A DNA stretch of 64,000 nucleotides from Actinopolyspora lacussalsi. GTDB taxonomy: Bacteria; Actinomycetota; Actinomycetes; Mycobacteriales; Pseudonocardiaceae. Both the position numbers and the translations under genes were made by a program. Shown here piece after piece: positions 1-8,963 of the stretch. Numbering within the stretch: the stretch's first letter is position 1; each line of letters opens with the position of its first letter. Location: positions 1,373,501-1,437,500 of the forward strand of contig JAURUC010000001.1 in the NCBI GenBank assembly GCA_030803735.1. The letters are read 5' to 3'. Under the pieces are notes generated by a model. It made no database searches. It saw only the letters and a list, made by a program, of their open reading frames with translations, and was not told the DNA's origin.

Positions 1-483
1 GGTACCGGCCACGTGGTGCCCGGCGAGATCGTACGAGTAGAGATCGGGCAGCAGGTTCAGCCCGGCCGAAGCACCGACCTCCAGCAACGCCAGCGGTTCC
101 GGGAGCCGAGCCAGCGCGGGAAGCAGTGTGGCGCACCGCCCCGCCTCGTTGGTCTGGGTGCGCCTGGCCAGCAGTACCGAGGTCAGTTCCGCGGTACGCT
201 CCCGCACCAGCTCGCGCAGCGTTTCGGGATCGGCGGGGCGGCCGAGCAGGTACCGGGCGGCGGCGAACAGCAGGTTCGGTTGGCGTTTCTCGCTCGGCAG
301 TGTCTCCAGCAGGCCCAGGATCTCCACGTCGGAGGCGACCGCCTCGGCGAGCGCGCCGTACAGCGGGGATTTCTCGGCCACCGCCACCCCGAACCTCCGG
401 TAGTTCTCGGCGGTGCTCACCCCCGATTCGAGCCCGGTCATGCCGCGCTCGCCCGAGTCGCTGCCCTTGCTTCCGTCGCTCAT
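1..483 (-). CDS. DUF2332 family protein (N-terminal part, runs off the left edge)
   Basis: Reading leftward from an ATG at 481-483 there is an open frame with no stop before the window edge, so about 161 N-terminal residues are visible. The end carries a methyltransferase-like stretch reading LLEVGASAGLNLLPDLYSY, the hallmark of DUF2332 proteins, which look like Rossmann-fold relatives of unknown activity. A second possible start is the ATG at 439-441. The gene is divergent from the DUF4185 gene. The right-hand part of the protein lies outside the window, so nothing can be said about its C terminus. Confidence 0.75.
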   Translation of the reverse strand, partial: MSDGSKGSDSGERGMTGLESGVSTAENYRRFGVAVAEKSPLYGALAEAVASDVEILGLLETLPSEKRQPNLLFAAARYLLGRPADPETLRELVRERTAELTSVLLARRTQTNEAGRCATLLPALARLPEPLALLEVGASAGLNLLPDLYSYDLAGHHVAGT

Positions 484-582
484 GCCGAAAGCATGCCCGA
501 GAACGGCGGGAAAGACGATGACCGATTTCCGTCGCCCGCGTCACCGGAGCACGATCGGAGGGCGGCGAACGGAGGAACAGCG

Positions 583-1572
583 GTGCGCAAGATACGAAAC
601 CTGACCGGCCCCGGCGTGACCGACGATTTCGGGATCGGCGGCACCGATCTGGGAGTGATGACCACCGCGCCGGACGGCCGGTTGGTGGCGGTCTTCGGTG
701 ACACCTTCGAACGCGCCGGTGTGGGTGGTAAGGGGTGGCGTTCACCGGTGGTGCTCTTCGGGGATCCGGCCACGGCGCGCACCGGGATCGTCTGGACCGG
801 TTCGTCGGGCCGGGGTCGCTACGCCGAGCAGGCGTTGCCCTATCGGCACGACTCGATCGTTCGCGGCAGGCGGGTGGGCACCGTGATTCCCACCGACGTC
901 ATCACGATCGGCGGGACGATGTATCTGCACGTGATGGTCTGCGCCGGTATCGGCAGGGTGCACTGGACCGAGATACACCGTTCCACCGACAACGGGGAGA
1001 GCTGGACCCGCACCGGGGCGAGCTGGCCCGGCGATCACCACGGCGGCCTGTTCCAGATGCTGACCTGGGAGCCGGGGGACGACGGCTACGTCTACTGCTT
1101 CTCCACCGGTTTCCAGCGTGACAAGGGACTGTTGCTGCACCGTGTTCCGGCCGAGCTGATCACCGAACCCGGTGCGTGGCAGGGATGGGGTTTTCGGCGG
1201 GGCGCGTGGGCCTGGGGAAATCCGCCCACGGTCGCGTTGACCGGGGCTTACGGTGAGCTGTGCCTGCGTCGCGTCGAGGACCGGTGGTTGCTGTGCCTGT
1301 TCGACGCGGGCGACTACCGCGTCGACGTGTTGTCGCTCGTCCACCCCACCTCGAATCTCTACGAGGTGCCGCGCACCACGGTGCTGCGTGGCACGGCCTG
1401 GCACGAGGAGAACCACGCGACCGGGCGAGTCGCCCAGCTATACGGCGCCTACATCGTCCCGGGATCCACGCTGGACGACCTTCATCTGGTGATAAGCCAG
1501 TGGAACACCGGGCGGAACTGGCCCTACCGGGCGATGCAGTTCGCGGGGGCGCTGCCCCGCGAAGCCAGGTAG
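583..1572 (+). CDS. DUF4185 domain protein
   Basis: The start is taken as the GTG at 583 because a GGAGG sequence sits at 571-575 and the frame further upstream merely shadows the opposite DUF2332 gene. The 329-residue product opens with the DUF4185 pattern (TDDFGIGGTDLGVM, then VFGDTF) and later has SGRGRYAEQALPY and FRRGAWAWGNP-type segments, consistent with the sialidase-like beta-propeller fold of this family. No signal peptide is visible. The substrate and role are not known. It ends 33 bases from the convergent FAD monooxygenase. Confidence 0.8.
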   Translation: MRKIRNLTGPGVTDDFGIGGTDLGVMTTAPDGRLVAVFGDTFERAGVGGKGWRSPVVLFGDPATARTGIVWTGSSGRGRYAEQALPYRHDSIVRGRRVGTVIPTDVITIGGTMYLHVMVCAGIGRVHWTEIHRSTDNGESWTRTGASWPGDHHGGLFQMLTWEPGDDGYVYCFSTGFQRDKGLLLHRVPAELITEPGAWQGWGFRRGAWAWGNPPTVALTGAYGELCLRRVEDRWLLCLFDAGDYRVDVLSLVHPTSNLYEVPRTTVLRGTAWHEENHATGRVAQLYGAYIVPGSTLDDLHLVISQWNTGRNWPYRAMQFAGALPREAR

Positions 1573-1604
1573 GGACTCGGAAACCGGACGGGATGAACCG
1601 CCGG

Positions 1605-2822
1605 TCAGGAGACGGGCGCGGTGTGCTCGTCGTCCCGCTGCGCGAGCAGTTTTCGGATCGGCCCGAGTGCGGTGTTCACCCCGACCAGCGCGGTGGCGAA
1701 ATCCCGGGCGCGGGAGGTCAACCTGCCGCGACGCAGCATCAGGGCCGCCAGCTGGCGTGAGTTGCGCTGTGCCGATTCGACTCGGGGCCGTTGGGCGCGT
1801 TCGTAGTCCCGTAGTGCCCGGGGCACCGTGTTCCTGTCGGCCGGGGCGAGGCGGCGTGCCAGGGCACCCGCGGATTCGATCGCCATGGCCGCGCCCACTC
1901 CTGCCGTCGGCAGGAAACCGGCCGCCGCGTCGCCGAGCGACGCGAAGCGACCCGCCGTCCAACCGTCGCACCGCACGTCGGACAGGCGCCAGTAGTGGCT
2001 CTCCGGGGTGTTCGCCAGCTCGGTCAGCGCACGGGAGGAGCGAGGGTCGAGGTTGTGCAGCCTGTCGCGGACGAGCCGGGCGAACGCCGCTGGACCGCGG
2101 GTGGTGTCGGCACGGGGTCCGCCGACGAAGACGCCGATCCTGCCGGGGACGGGGTACAGCCCCACGAAGCACCCCGGTCCCCAGGTCTCCTGGTAGGTGT
2201 CGGGCCACTCGTCGGGATCGGCCCACGTGACCCAACCACCCCAGGTGGTGTCGTGGGTGTGCACCCGTTCGGCGTCGAGTACCAGGTCGCGGGTTGTGGA
2301 GTGAACCCCGTCCGCGGCGATCACGGCGTCGAACTCCGCGCGTAACTCCGTCCCGTTCTCGGTCAGGTCGACGCGAACCGTCTCCCCGGCTCGCTCGACC
2401 GCGTGCGGAGCGGTTCGGAAGGCCACCGGTGTCCCGCCGGTGGCCAGCAGTTCCAGCAGCCTGCCCCGTTCGATCCCCCGATAGTGGCCGAACTCCCCCA
2501 GCGCGGTGTCCACCGAGTAGTTCCGCAGCGCCGCGCCGGTGGCGGAGCACAGCCGGTAGTGACGCACCGCCACGCTCTGCTCGAGGTAGTGCCGTTCCAG
2601 ACCGAGTTCGGCCAGCACCGGGTCGACGAACGGCATGAGACCCAGCATGTACCCGGAGTCCTGCCGCTGTCCCGCACGCTCGACCAGTACCGGGTGCAGC
2701 CCCTTGGCACGCAGCGACCGCGCCAGGGTCAGACCGGCCACGCCGGCGCCGACGATCAGCACCCGCGGTTCGTGCTCACCGACTGCGGCGAGCTGCTCGG
2801 TCACGGCCGTTGGAACGAACAT
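1605..2822 (-). CDS. FAD-dependent monooxygenase (PHBH/UbiH-type)
   Basis: A 405-residue group A flavoprotein monooxygenase. The dinucleotide-binding motif VLIVGAGVAGLTLARSL lies near residues 20-37, the DG motif reads AADGVHSTTRD near residue 170, and the GD motif reads SLGDAAAGFLPTAG near residue 295. Length is normal for the class, which uses NAD(P)H and O2 to hydroxylate or epoxidise small organic substrates in the cytoplasm. It is divergent from a TetR regulator and shares with it a 94-base gap holding two perfect palindromes. Repression relieved by the substrate or a related compound is a reasonable inference. The substrate is unknown. Confidence 0.9.
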   Translation of the reverse strand: MFVPTAVTEQLAAVGEHEPRVLIVGAGVAGLTLARSLRAKGLHPVLVERAGQRQDSGYMLGLMPFVDPVLAELGLERHYLEQSVAVRHYRLCSATGAALRNYSVDTALGEFGHYRGIERGRLLELLATGGTPVAFRTAPHAVERAGETVRVDLTENGTELRAEFDAVIAADGVHSTTRDLVLDAERVHTHDTTWGGWVTWADPDEWPDTYQETWGPGCFVGLYPVPGRIGVFVGGPRADTTRGPAAFARLVRDRLHNLDPRSSRALTELANTPESHYWRLSDVRCDGWTAGRFASLGDAAAGFLPTAGVGAAMAIESAGALARRLAPADRNTVPRALRDYERAQRPRVESAQRNSRQLAALMLRRGRLTSRARDFATALVGVNTALGPIRKLLAQRDDEHTAPVS

Positions 2823-2846
2823 TCCCGATTACCTCCGGATTTCGAG

Positions 2847-2862
2847 TGGACCAGCTGGTCCA
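2847..2862. promoter_or_regulatory. TetR operator, copy 1
   Basis: TGGACCAGCTGGTCCA is a perfect 16-bp palindrome. Its flanks, TTCGAG on the left and TTCGAA on the right, extend the dyad with five of six further positions matching. It lies in the divergent gap, 24 bases upstream of the monooxygenase start. Confidence 0.75.
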
Positions 2863-2882
2863 TTCGAAACGGTAACACCCTG

Positions 2883-2898
2883 TGGACCGGCCGGTCCA
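2883..2898. promoter_or_regulatory. TetR operator, copy 2
   Basis: TGGACCGGCCGGTCCA is a second perfect 16-bp palindrome with the same TGGACC/GGTCCA arms. It is centred 36 bp from the first and ends 18 bases before the tetR ATG, so a repressor here would plausibly block both divergent promoters. Confidence 0.75.
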
Positions 2899-2916
2899 AT
2901 GATTTAGGGTGCGGCT

Positions 2917-3561
2917 ATGGCACTGCACGACCTCGACGAGGAACGGCGTACGCGCGTACTGGAGACGGCGACCGGCGAGTTCGTCCGGCGGGGATACGAA
3001 CACGCCTCGCTGAACTCGATCATCCGGACGTGCGGCATGAGCAAGAGCTCGTTCTACCACTACTTCGACTCGAAGGCGGAGCTGTTCGACACCGTCGTGA
3101 CCGAAGCGATGCGCGCACTGGGCAGCGAGCTGGCCGTGCCGGATCCGCGCGAGCTGGCGGGACCCGAGTTCTGGGAACGGGTCACGCGACTGGCCACCCA
3201 GCTGCGGGAACTCGCGGAGCGGGGAACCTGGACCTCCGAGGCCGGAAAACTGTTCTACGTCTCCGACACTCCGATCGAGCACAGTCCGGCCCTGCGTGAC
3301 GCGATCGCGGCCGTGCGGGACTGGCTCGCTCGGGCGCTCGAAACCGGCCGCGAATGCGGGGCGGTACGGGACGACCTGCCGAGTTCGCTGCAGGCATCGC
3401 TGGTGTTCGCGGTGCTGCGGTCCCTGGACGACTGGTCACTGCACCAGCTGCGGGAGTACTCGGCACCGGAACGCGAGCGGCTCGCCCGGGCGCAGCTGCG
3501 GACGCTGCACCGGATGCTGGCCCCTGACTCCGTGCTGGCCAGTGGCTCGGAGAGCGGGTAG
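2917..3561 (+). CDS. TetR family transcriptional regulator
   Basis: A 214-residue one-component regulator. The N-terminal helix-turn-helix spans about residues 10-55 and has the usual GYEHASLNSII and FYHYFDSKAELF signatures. The C-terminal ligand domain is helical and family-typical in length. No Shine-Dalgarno sequence precedes the ATG, so a leaderless transcript starting near operator 2 is possible. The two palindromes between it and the divergent FAD monooxygenase make autoregulation plus control of that gene the simplest reading. The ligand is unknown. Confidence 0.92.
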   Translation: MALHDLDEERRTRVLETATGEFVRRGYEHASLNSIIRTCGMSKSSFYHYFDSKAELFDTVVTEAMRALGSELAVPDPRELAGPEFWERVTRLATQLRELAERGTWTSEAGKLFYVSDTPIEHSPALRDAIAAVRDWLARALETGRECGAVRDDLPSSLQASLVFAVLRSLDDWSLHQLREYSAPERERLARAQLRTLHRMLAPDSVLASGSESG

Positions 3562-3607
3562 GCCCGCGCCGGCTCATCCCGGCGACGGTACCCACCCGCC
3601 GAAAGCG

Positions 3608-5308
3608 CTACCCGATGCTGCCGACCTTGTCGGCGAGTTTCGCACGCAGCCGCGCCAACGGTCCGTCCGAACCGGACTCCCGGGTGCTCGGCTCCGGCAG
3701 CCGACCCGCCACCGCGTCGTCCAGCAGGGTCCCGACCGTCTCCTTGGCACAGCTGCGGTTGGCTCCGATCCCGCCGGAGGGACCACGCTTGATCCAGCCC
3801 ACCACGTAGGTCCCGGGCCGGTCGGTGACCCGGCCACCGGAGTTCGGCACGGTCGCGGTTCCCTCGTCGAAGGGCAGGCCGGGCAACGGCGCTCCCCGGT
3901 AACCAACCGCGCGCACCACCAGTCCGGCGGGGATCTCGACGTCGTCGGCGCTGGCATCGCCGACGCGGATGCCCCGAACCGCGCTCTCTCCCACCAGCTC
4001 CACCGGGGAAGAGTGGAACCGGAACACGATACGGCTCCGCCCGTTCACCGCGGTCTCCCCGGCCGGAGCGGACCAGTCGACGGCTTGCCGGGTGGCGTCC
4101 CGCAGCAGCCCCGCCTTGTCATCGTCCCCGGCGGCGTCGATGGTGGGTGCGATTCGCGGATCGTGCGTGTCCACCACGAGTTCGATGTCCTCGCGCTGGG
4201 TGAGTTCGAGCAACTCGGGCCTGGTGAAGGCCGCGTGCTCGGGACCACGACGTCCCAGCAGCACCACTTCACGGACCCTGCTGGAACGAAGCAGGTCCAA
4301 CGCTCGCGGCGAGATCGAGGTGTCGGCGAGCCGTTCGGGGTCGGTGCTGAGTATGCGTGCCACGTCCAGCGCGACATTGCCGTTGCCCACCACGACCACC
4401 CGCTCGGCGGACAGATCGACTGCCTCGGCGACGGCGTCGGGATGGCCGTTGTACCAGGAAACCAGGGTGGTGGCGCTGACGCTGCCCGCCAGCTCCTCTC
4501 CCGGAACACCGATGTTTCGGGCCGAGGAGGCCCCGACCGCGTAGATCACGGCGTCGTGCCGAGTGCCCAGCTGCTCGACGGAGACGTCCTTGCCGACCTC
4601 CACGCCGAGTCGCATCCGCATCCGGGGGTGGGTGTGGAACCGCGCGAAGGTCTCCCCGATCCGCTTCGTCGACGGGTGATCGGGCGCCACGCCGTATCGC
4701 ACGAGACCGCCCGCCACGGGCAGCCGGTCCAGCAGGGTGACCCGGCAGTTGGTGTGCAGCAGCAGGTCCTCGACGGCGTACATCCCGGCGGGGCCGGTGC
4801 CCACGACCGCGATGTCCAGCGGTGCGAGATCGCTGGGGATCGAGTGCTCGAACACCGGCGGTCCCCAGGAGTGAAAGTTGGGCGAGGAACCGGTGGTGCC
4901 CGCCTCCGAGGCGCTGTTGGACTCCGCGCCGTTCTGCCCCGCCTCCTTCGATTCCGCACCGTTCGATTCCGCACCGTTCGACTCCGGCAGGCCGTCGGAT
5001 TCCGAAGTGAGATCGAGCCCCGAAGTACCGGAATCCGGTTCGGCGGCCGCGTCACGGTCGGCATAGTACGCGGCGTTGATGTCGGCGTAGGCCCGGAGCG
5101 AGCCGGTCAGCCGGTCCACCGGGAATATCGCGTCGACCGGGCAGGCGTCGGCACACGCTCCGCAGTCGATGCAGGTGCTCGGATCGACGTAGAGCATCTC
5201 GGTGGTGCCGAAGTCCGGCTCGTTCGGGGTGGGATGGATGCAGTTGACCGGGCACGCCGCGATGCAGGAGGCGTCGGTGCAGCAGGTCTGGGTGATCGCG
5301 TAGGCCAT
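3608..5308 (-). CDS. fprB: Ferredoxin-fused NADP(+) reductase (FprB type)
   Basis: A 566-residue electron-transfer protein. Residues 1-60 are a two-cluster ferredoxin with CCTDASCIAACP and CIDCGACADACP motifs. A low-complexity linker near residues 95-145 repeats Glu-Ser-Asn-Gly-Ala units. The rest is an adrenodoxin reductase-like flavoprotein with FAD motif VVGTGPAGMYAVEDLL near residue 166, NADPH motif VVVGNGNVALDVARIL near residue 310, and a C-terminal GWIKRGPSGGIGANR signature. It should pass electrons from NADPH through FAD to the fused iron-sulfur clusters. Its ATG lies 3 bases after the stop of the diiron oxygenase gene, so it probably supplies electrons to that enzyme. Confidence 0.93.
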   Translation of the reverse strand: MAYAITQTCCTDASCIAACPVNCIHPTPNEPDFGTTEMLYVDPSTCIDCGACADACPVDAIFPVDRLTGSLRAYADINAAYYADRDAAAEPDSGTSGLDLTSESDGLPESNGAESNGAESKEAGQNGAESNSASEAGTTGSSPNFHSWGPPVFEHSIPSDLAPLDIAVVGTGPAGMYAVEDLLLHTNCRVTLLDRLPVAGGLVRYGVAPDHPSTKRIGETFARFHTHPRMRMRLGVEVGKDVSVEQLGTRHDAVIYAVGASSARNIGVPGEELAGSVSATTLVSWYNGHPDAVAEAVDLSAERVVVVGNGNVALDVARILSTDPERLADTSISPRALDLLRSSRVREVVLLGRRGPEHAAFTRPELLELTQREDIELVVDTHDPRIAPTIDAAGDDDKAGLLRDATRQAVDWSAPAGETAVNGRSRIVFRFHSSPVELVGESAVRGIRVGDASADDVEIPAGLVVRAVGYRGAPLPGLPFDEGTATVPNSGGRVTDRPGTYVVGWIKRGPSGGIGANRSCAKETVGTLLDDAVAGRLPEPSTRESGSDGPLARLRAKLADKVGSIG

Positions 5309-5311
5309 GGC

Positions 5312-6229
5312 TCAGATCAGGTTCGCTCGCTTGTAGAACCACATGGCGGGCTTGGTGAGCAGTCCGGCCGAGTCGAGGAACTCCATCAGCCCGGCACAGC
5401 TGGAACGCACCAGCGACTTGTAGTGCTGGTTCGCCTTGGCCTCGCGGACGGCTCGGTCCACGTCCAGTCCCGCGTTCTCGTAGACCTTCTTGTTGACCAT
5501 GCTGGTGACGATGAAGTACGAGGCGGCGGCGACCACCACGGATTGGATCTGCTTGCGCACCGGCCCCACACCGCGGAGACGCTCCTTGGTCTCCTGCCGG
5601 GCGAACTTCATGTGCCGGGACTCCTCGACCACGTGGATGTTGTTGATGGTGCGGACGAAGGGGGCGACCCGTTCGTCGCGCATCCAGTCCCGCTGCATGA
5701 CGTCGAGGACCTCCTCGGCGACCAGGATCGCGGCGTATGCCGCCTCGCCGAAGGCGAGCGTCTTGAACGCGCGGCCGAGCTCGATCACCGGGCGGGGCGG
5801 ACGATAAGCGGGTGCGCGCAGCTTCGCGGCGCCGCGACCGAACATGATGGAGTGTCGGCACTCGTCGGCGATCTCGGTCAGCGCCCACTGGAAAGCGGGG
5901 TCGGCCGGATCCTTGGCGTAGAAGTCCCGCAGCACCATCTGCTGCAGGATCATCTCGAACCAGATGCCGGTGCTGGCCACGCAGGCCGCTTCCTGCCTGG
6001 TGAGCTCGCGTTGCTGCTCCGGACTCATCTCGGACCAGTAGGCGGTGCCGTAGAGCGTGCTCCACTCCGGACTCGCACCGTGGTGGTCGGTGTCGAGCGG
6101 TGTCTCCCAGTCGACCTCCTGGGCCGGGTCGTAGGACAGCGTCTCCGAGGAGTCCAGCAACCTGCGGGCGACGTCCTCACGCTCGGACGCCGCCGCGGTG
6201 GCGTCGGATCCGGTGATACTGCTGGTCAT
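5312..6229 (-). CDS. AurF-type diiron oxygenase
   Basis: A ferritin-like diiron protein of about 305 residues. Candidate iron ligands appear in order: Glu in LTRQEAACV, EIADECRHS, Glu in LVAEEVLDV, and HVVEESRHMKF. This resembles AurF, the p-aminobenzoate N-oxygenase. The ATG at 6229 is preferred over a GTG two codons upstream because GGGAG then stands 5 bases before it. The gene is the first of a two-gene operon with the ferredoxin reductase. A TGTTAC/GTAACA dyad and a CRP-like site lie upstream. The substrate may be an amine or a lipid-like molecule; it cannot be told from sequence. Confidence 0.88.
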   Translation of the reverse strand: MTSSITGSDATAAASEREDVARRLLDSSETLSYDPAQEVDWETPLDTDHHGASPEWSTLYGTAYWSEMSPEQQRELTRQEAACVASTGIWFEMILQQMVLRDFYAKDPADPAFQWALTEIADECRHSIMFGRGAAKLRAPAYRPPRPVIELGRAFKTLAFGEAAYAAILVAEEVLDVMQRDWMRDERVAPFVRTINNIHVVEESRHMKFARQETKERLRGVGPVRKQIQSVVVAAASYFIVTSMVNKKVYENAGLDVDRAVREAKANQHYKSLVRSSCAGLMEFLDSAGLLTKPAMWFYKRANLI

Positions 6230-6278
6230 GGGCACTCCCTACCGAAATGACGACGATATCTCGGTGCCGCCGAAATAG

Positions 6279-6295
6279 TGTTACTGAAGGTAACA
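6279..6295. promoter_or_regulatory. Candidate operator upstream of the AurF/FprB operon
   Basis: TGTTAC and GTAACA form a perfect 6-bp inverted repeat around a 5-base spacer, 50 bases upstream of the diiron oxygenase start. The arrangement is typical of a repressor site. The cognate regulator is not identified. Confidence 0.4.
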
Positions 6296-6337
6296 GCTAC
6301 TCATGGGTAGCCGCGAGGGTGCGACATACGCTACATG

Positions 6338-6353
6338 TGTGACTTATATCACA
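6338..6353. promoter_or_regulatory. CRP/GlxR-type binding site
   Basis: TGTGACTTATATCACA matches the actinobacterial CRP/GlxR consensus TGTGANNTANNTCACA at every fixed position. It lies 109 bases upstream of the diiron oxygenase start and 320 bases before the DUF427 gene, so the former is the likelier target. Confidence 0.6.
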
Positions 6354-6672
6354 ACAGCGAACGCGTCGCGCTGCACACAGGAACGCGTCTCTCGTGCCCA
6401 ACGAGCGAGAACGCCGAAACGAAACTCCCGGCCGAAAGTCCGGACACCTCCGGCACCGAAGCGTCACGCGCTGCGCCAGGTCGAGAACGTGGCGGAAGGG
6501 GTGATCACAGCGGAAAACCACCGGCTCGCACACTCCTCAGCCCGGTCGGTGGACGTTCCGGAAAGCTCGACCCGGAGCGATACCGGCGCACCGAGTTTCA
6601 GGCTCTCGCCCCGACGGTGCAGAGTGGGGTGGGACCGAGGTGCCACGGCTATCACGCGGGGGCGGAAAAGCC

Positions 6673-7419
6673 ATGCACAGCGACGAGGAGATCCGGGTCG
6701 AGACCTCCGGCAAACGGGTGCGCGCGATGCTCGGCGGGCACGTGGTGGCCGACACCAGGCAGGCGGTTCTGGTCTGGGAGCACCCCTACTACCCCACCTA
6801 CTACGTGCCGCGCGCGGACGTGCGGGCCGAGCTGGCCGACACCGGCGAGGTGCGGCACTCGCGGCGGCTGGGCGAGGGCACGATCCACGACGTGGTCACC
6901 GACTCGACAACGGCCCCTGTGGCCGCGATCGGCTACCGGAACTCCCCGGTCGCTGAGCTGCGGGAGCTGGTCCGGCTGGACTGGAACTCGATGGACGAGT
7001 GGTTCGAGGAGGACGAGCCGGTCTACGTCCACCCGCGCGACCCGTACAAGCGGGTGGACATCCTGGAGAGCTCGCGGCACGTGCAGGTGCGGCTCGACGG
7101 CGTCACCGTGGCCGACTCGCACCACTCGCGAATCCTGTTCGAGACCGGCCTGCCGCCCCGCTACTACCTGCCGCTGCCCGACGTGCGGATGGACCTGCTG
7201 CGGCCCAGCGACCACGAGACCCAATGCCCGTACAAGGGGACCGCGGGCTACTGGCACGTGCGCACCGGCGAGGCCGAGCACCCCGACACGGTGTGGACCT
7301 ACCGCACCCCGCTGCCGGAGAGCCACAAGATCGCCGGGCTGGCCTGCTTCTACGACGAACGCGTGGATGTCCTCCTCGACGGCGAGCCGCAGCGGCGGCC
7401 CGAGACTCCGTTCTCCTGA
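6673..7419 (+). CDS. Tandem DUF427 domain protein
   Basis: A 248-residue protein with two DUF427 copies: residues ~1-95 contain VWEHPYYPTYYVPRADV, and residues ~110-235 contain LFETGLPPRYYLPLPDVRMDLL with TAGYWHVRTGE. DUF427 forms a compact beta barrel of unknown biochemical role. The ATG at 6673 is used because the domain begins right after it; an in-frame GTG/ATG region about 33 bases upstream adds only basic residues. It stands alone, 310 bases or more from its upstream neighbour, with a decayed repeat just downstream. Confidence 0.85.
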   Translation: MHSDEEIRVETSGKRVRAMLGGHVVADTRQAVLVWEHPYYPTYYVPRADVRAELADTGEVRHSRRLGEGTIHDVVTDSTTAPVAAIGYRNSPVAELRELVRLDWNSMDEWFEEDEPVYVHPRDPYKRVDILESSRHVQVRLDGVTVADSHHSRILFETGLPPRYYLPLPDVRMDLLRPSDHETQCPYKGTAGYWHVRTGEAEHPDTVWTYRTPLPESHKIAGLACFYDERVDVLLDGEPQRRPETPFS

Positions 7420-7472
7420 CGGCGGACCCACCACAGTGGCCGGATGAGGTCGGAGACGTGCGGCTCTCACTA

Positions 7473-7549
7473 CCAGTGACCACCCACCACAACCCCGACC
7501 GAATTCGGTTCACTCGATCACAAGAGCTCACCGGACTCAAGCCCCGACC
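7473..7549 (+). repeat. Degenerate direct repeat A (integrase 3' flank)
   Basis: About 77 bases closely matching 9668-9741, including the shared core ACAAGAGCTCACC. Copy B lies at the 3' end of a decayed integrase; copy A has no integrase beside it. The pair brackets the protease gene and its small neighbour. Confidence 0.7.
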
Positions 7550-7842
7550 AGCAGCGGCGTCAGACATTCCCGCAGTCGTTGCAGATCTTCCTGCCTTGTT
7601 GACTACTACAGCGTTGTGAGTAACCAGCTGCGCTGATCCTTCCGCAGGCATGTCGGCCGGCGCGGCGTTAATGCGAACGACCACTGCTTCGATAAGCCGT
7701 TGTGGGCAGATGGACCCTGCTTCTGGGTGCTGTGAACGTTTGGCCGCTTGGCGGTGTTTGTCCCGTTCGTGAATCGCGATGATCACAAGCGCACATCGCA
7801 CGACGACAATGCCGCTAGTAGGCAGGAAAGACACGGGGTGAG

Positions 7843-8907
7843 ATGCGTACGCGACGCATGGTCACGGGGCTGGTGACTGCGGTCTCTGCGCTGGCGATCG
7901 GTAGCAACGCGATCGCCGTCGCCGATCAACCCCCCACAGCAGAGAGAGCTCCGTCCGAAGCTACTGAGACGGTGGCCAAGGAAGTGGTCAGCACCTCGAA
8001 TGCCGCTGATTTTTGGACGAAGGAACGGATGCGACGGGCTGTGCCGGCGCCGATGCCGCGGCCGAGTGGTGGCCAGGTTTCCGGCCCGGAGGGGCAGGAA
8101 AACGTTCTGCCGCAGCAGTCGGAGCGGGGAAGCCTCCCGCGAGGAGTTTCTACCCCGCAGTCGTCGACCGATCTGCGGGCGAATGCGGTATCCCGAGCTC
8201 AGCGGTGGACAGAGTCCGGCATTCCGGCCTCGACCACGGGCAAGATGTTCGCCGAAGGTCCTCAGGGTCAGCTTTACCGGTGCAGCGGTTCAGTAATCAC
8301 TGCCGACAATCAGAACACGGTCTGGACCGCCGGGCACTGTCTCCACGACGGAAACGGACAGTTCTACAGCAACATCACGTTTGTGCCAGCCTATGACAAT
8401 GGGACTGCACCCCACGGTGAGTGGAATGCCAGCTACATGGTGACGACCACAGGCTGGGCCGAAAACAGAGACTGGGAATACGACATCGCCGCGTTCGCTG
8501 TCTTTCCGCAATCTTCCGACCTCGAATACAGAGTCGGATCGCAAGGATACCGATTCAACGCGGGCCAGGAATTCACGGATGTGCGTGTGTTCGGCTATCC
8601 CGCAGCGGGCTACCAACGCACCGATTTCAATGGTGAACTGCTGTGGTATTGCCGTGGCGACACAGTCGATGCGAGTTCCTGGAACCCCCTGAACGAAAAG
8701 GTGCGCACCGACTGCGACATGCACAGCGGGGCAAGCGGTGGACCGTGGATCGACGACATGAACTCGAACGGTCTCGGCTACGTCATCGGGGCCTCAAGCC
8801 ACCGACAAACCGACCCTGACACTGGCGATTTGATCAACAACTACTTTTTCTCGTCCAATCACGGCGACGCGGCGATAAATGTCTACGAGGACGCCTCGAC
8901 CTACTGA
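7843..8907 (+). CDS. Secreted trypsin-like serine protease
   Basis: A 354-residue pre-pro-enzyme. Residues 1-27 form a signal peptide (basic N terminus, hydrophobic core, AVADQ-type cleavage region), followed by a propeptide of about 90 residues and an S1-fold domain. The catalytic triad is visible as His in TAGHC, Asp in YDIAAF and Ser in SGASGGPW. It resembles glutamyl-endopeptidase-like secreted proteases of actinomycetes, and specificity is not readable. It stands between two copies of a decayed repeat, which suggests arrival with, or alongside, a mobile element. Confidence 0.9.
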   Translation: MRTRRMVTGLVTAVSALAIGSNAIAVADQPPTAERAPSEATETVAKEVVSTSNAADFWTKERMRRAVPAPMPRPSGGQVSGPEGQENVLPQQSERGSLPRGVSTPQSSTDLRANAVSRAQRWTESGIPASTTGKMFAEGPQGQLYRCSGSVITADNQNTVWTAGHCLHDGNGQFYSNITFVPAYDNGTAPHGEWNASYMVTTTGWAENRDWEYDIAAFAVFPQSSDLEYRVGSQGYRFNAGQEFTDVRVFGYPAAGYQRTDFNGELLWYCRGDTVDASSWNPLNEKVRTDCDMHSGASGGPWIDDMNSNGLGYVIGASSHRQTDPDTGDLINNYFFSSNHGDAAINVYEDASTY

Positions 8908-8936
8908 GCTCCCACTCGGCTCGTACTGATACGTCC

Positions 8937-8963
8937 GCGGGATGGCACGGTCAGCCGTCCCGC
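8937..8963. terminator. Stem-loop between convergent genes
   Basis: GCGGGA pairs with TCCCGC, with an inner GGC/GCC pairing, between the protease and the opposing small gene. It overlaps the small gene's stop. No T-tract follows. Confidence 0.45.

Noticed and set aside
3296..6250. 984-codon plus-strand open frame
   Set aside because: It lies entirely opposite the ferredoxin reductase and diiron oxygenase genes and has no domain or start signal. High-GC third-position bias creates such shadow frames.
6297..6533. 78-codon minus-strand ORF in the gap before the DUF427 gene
   Set aside because: Cys/Arg-rich, no ribosome site, no similarity pattern, and it covers the predicted CRP site.
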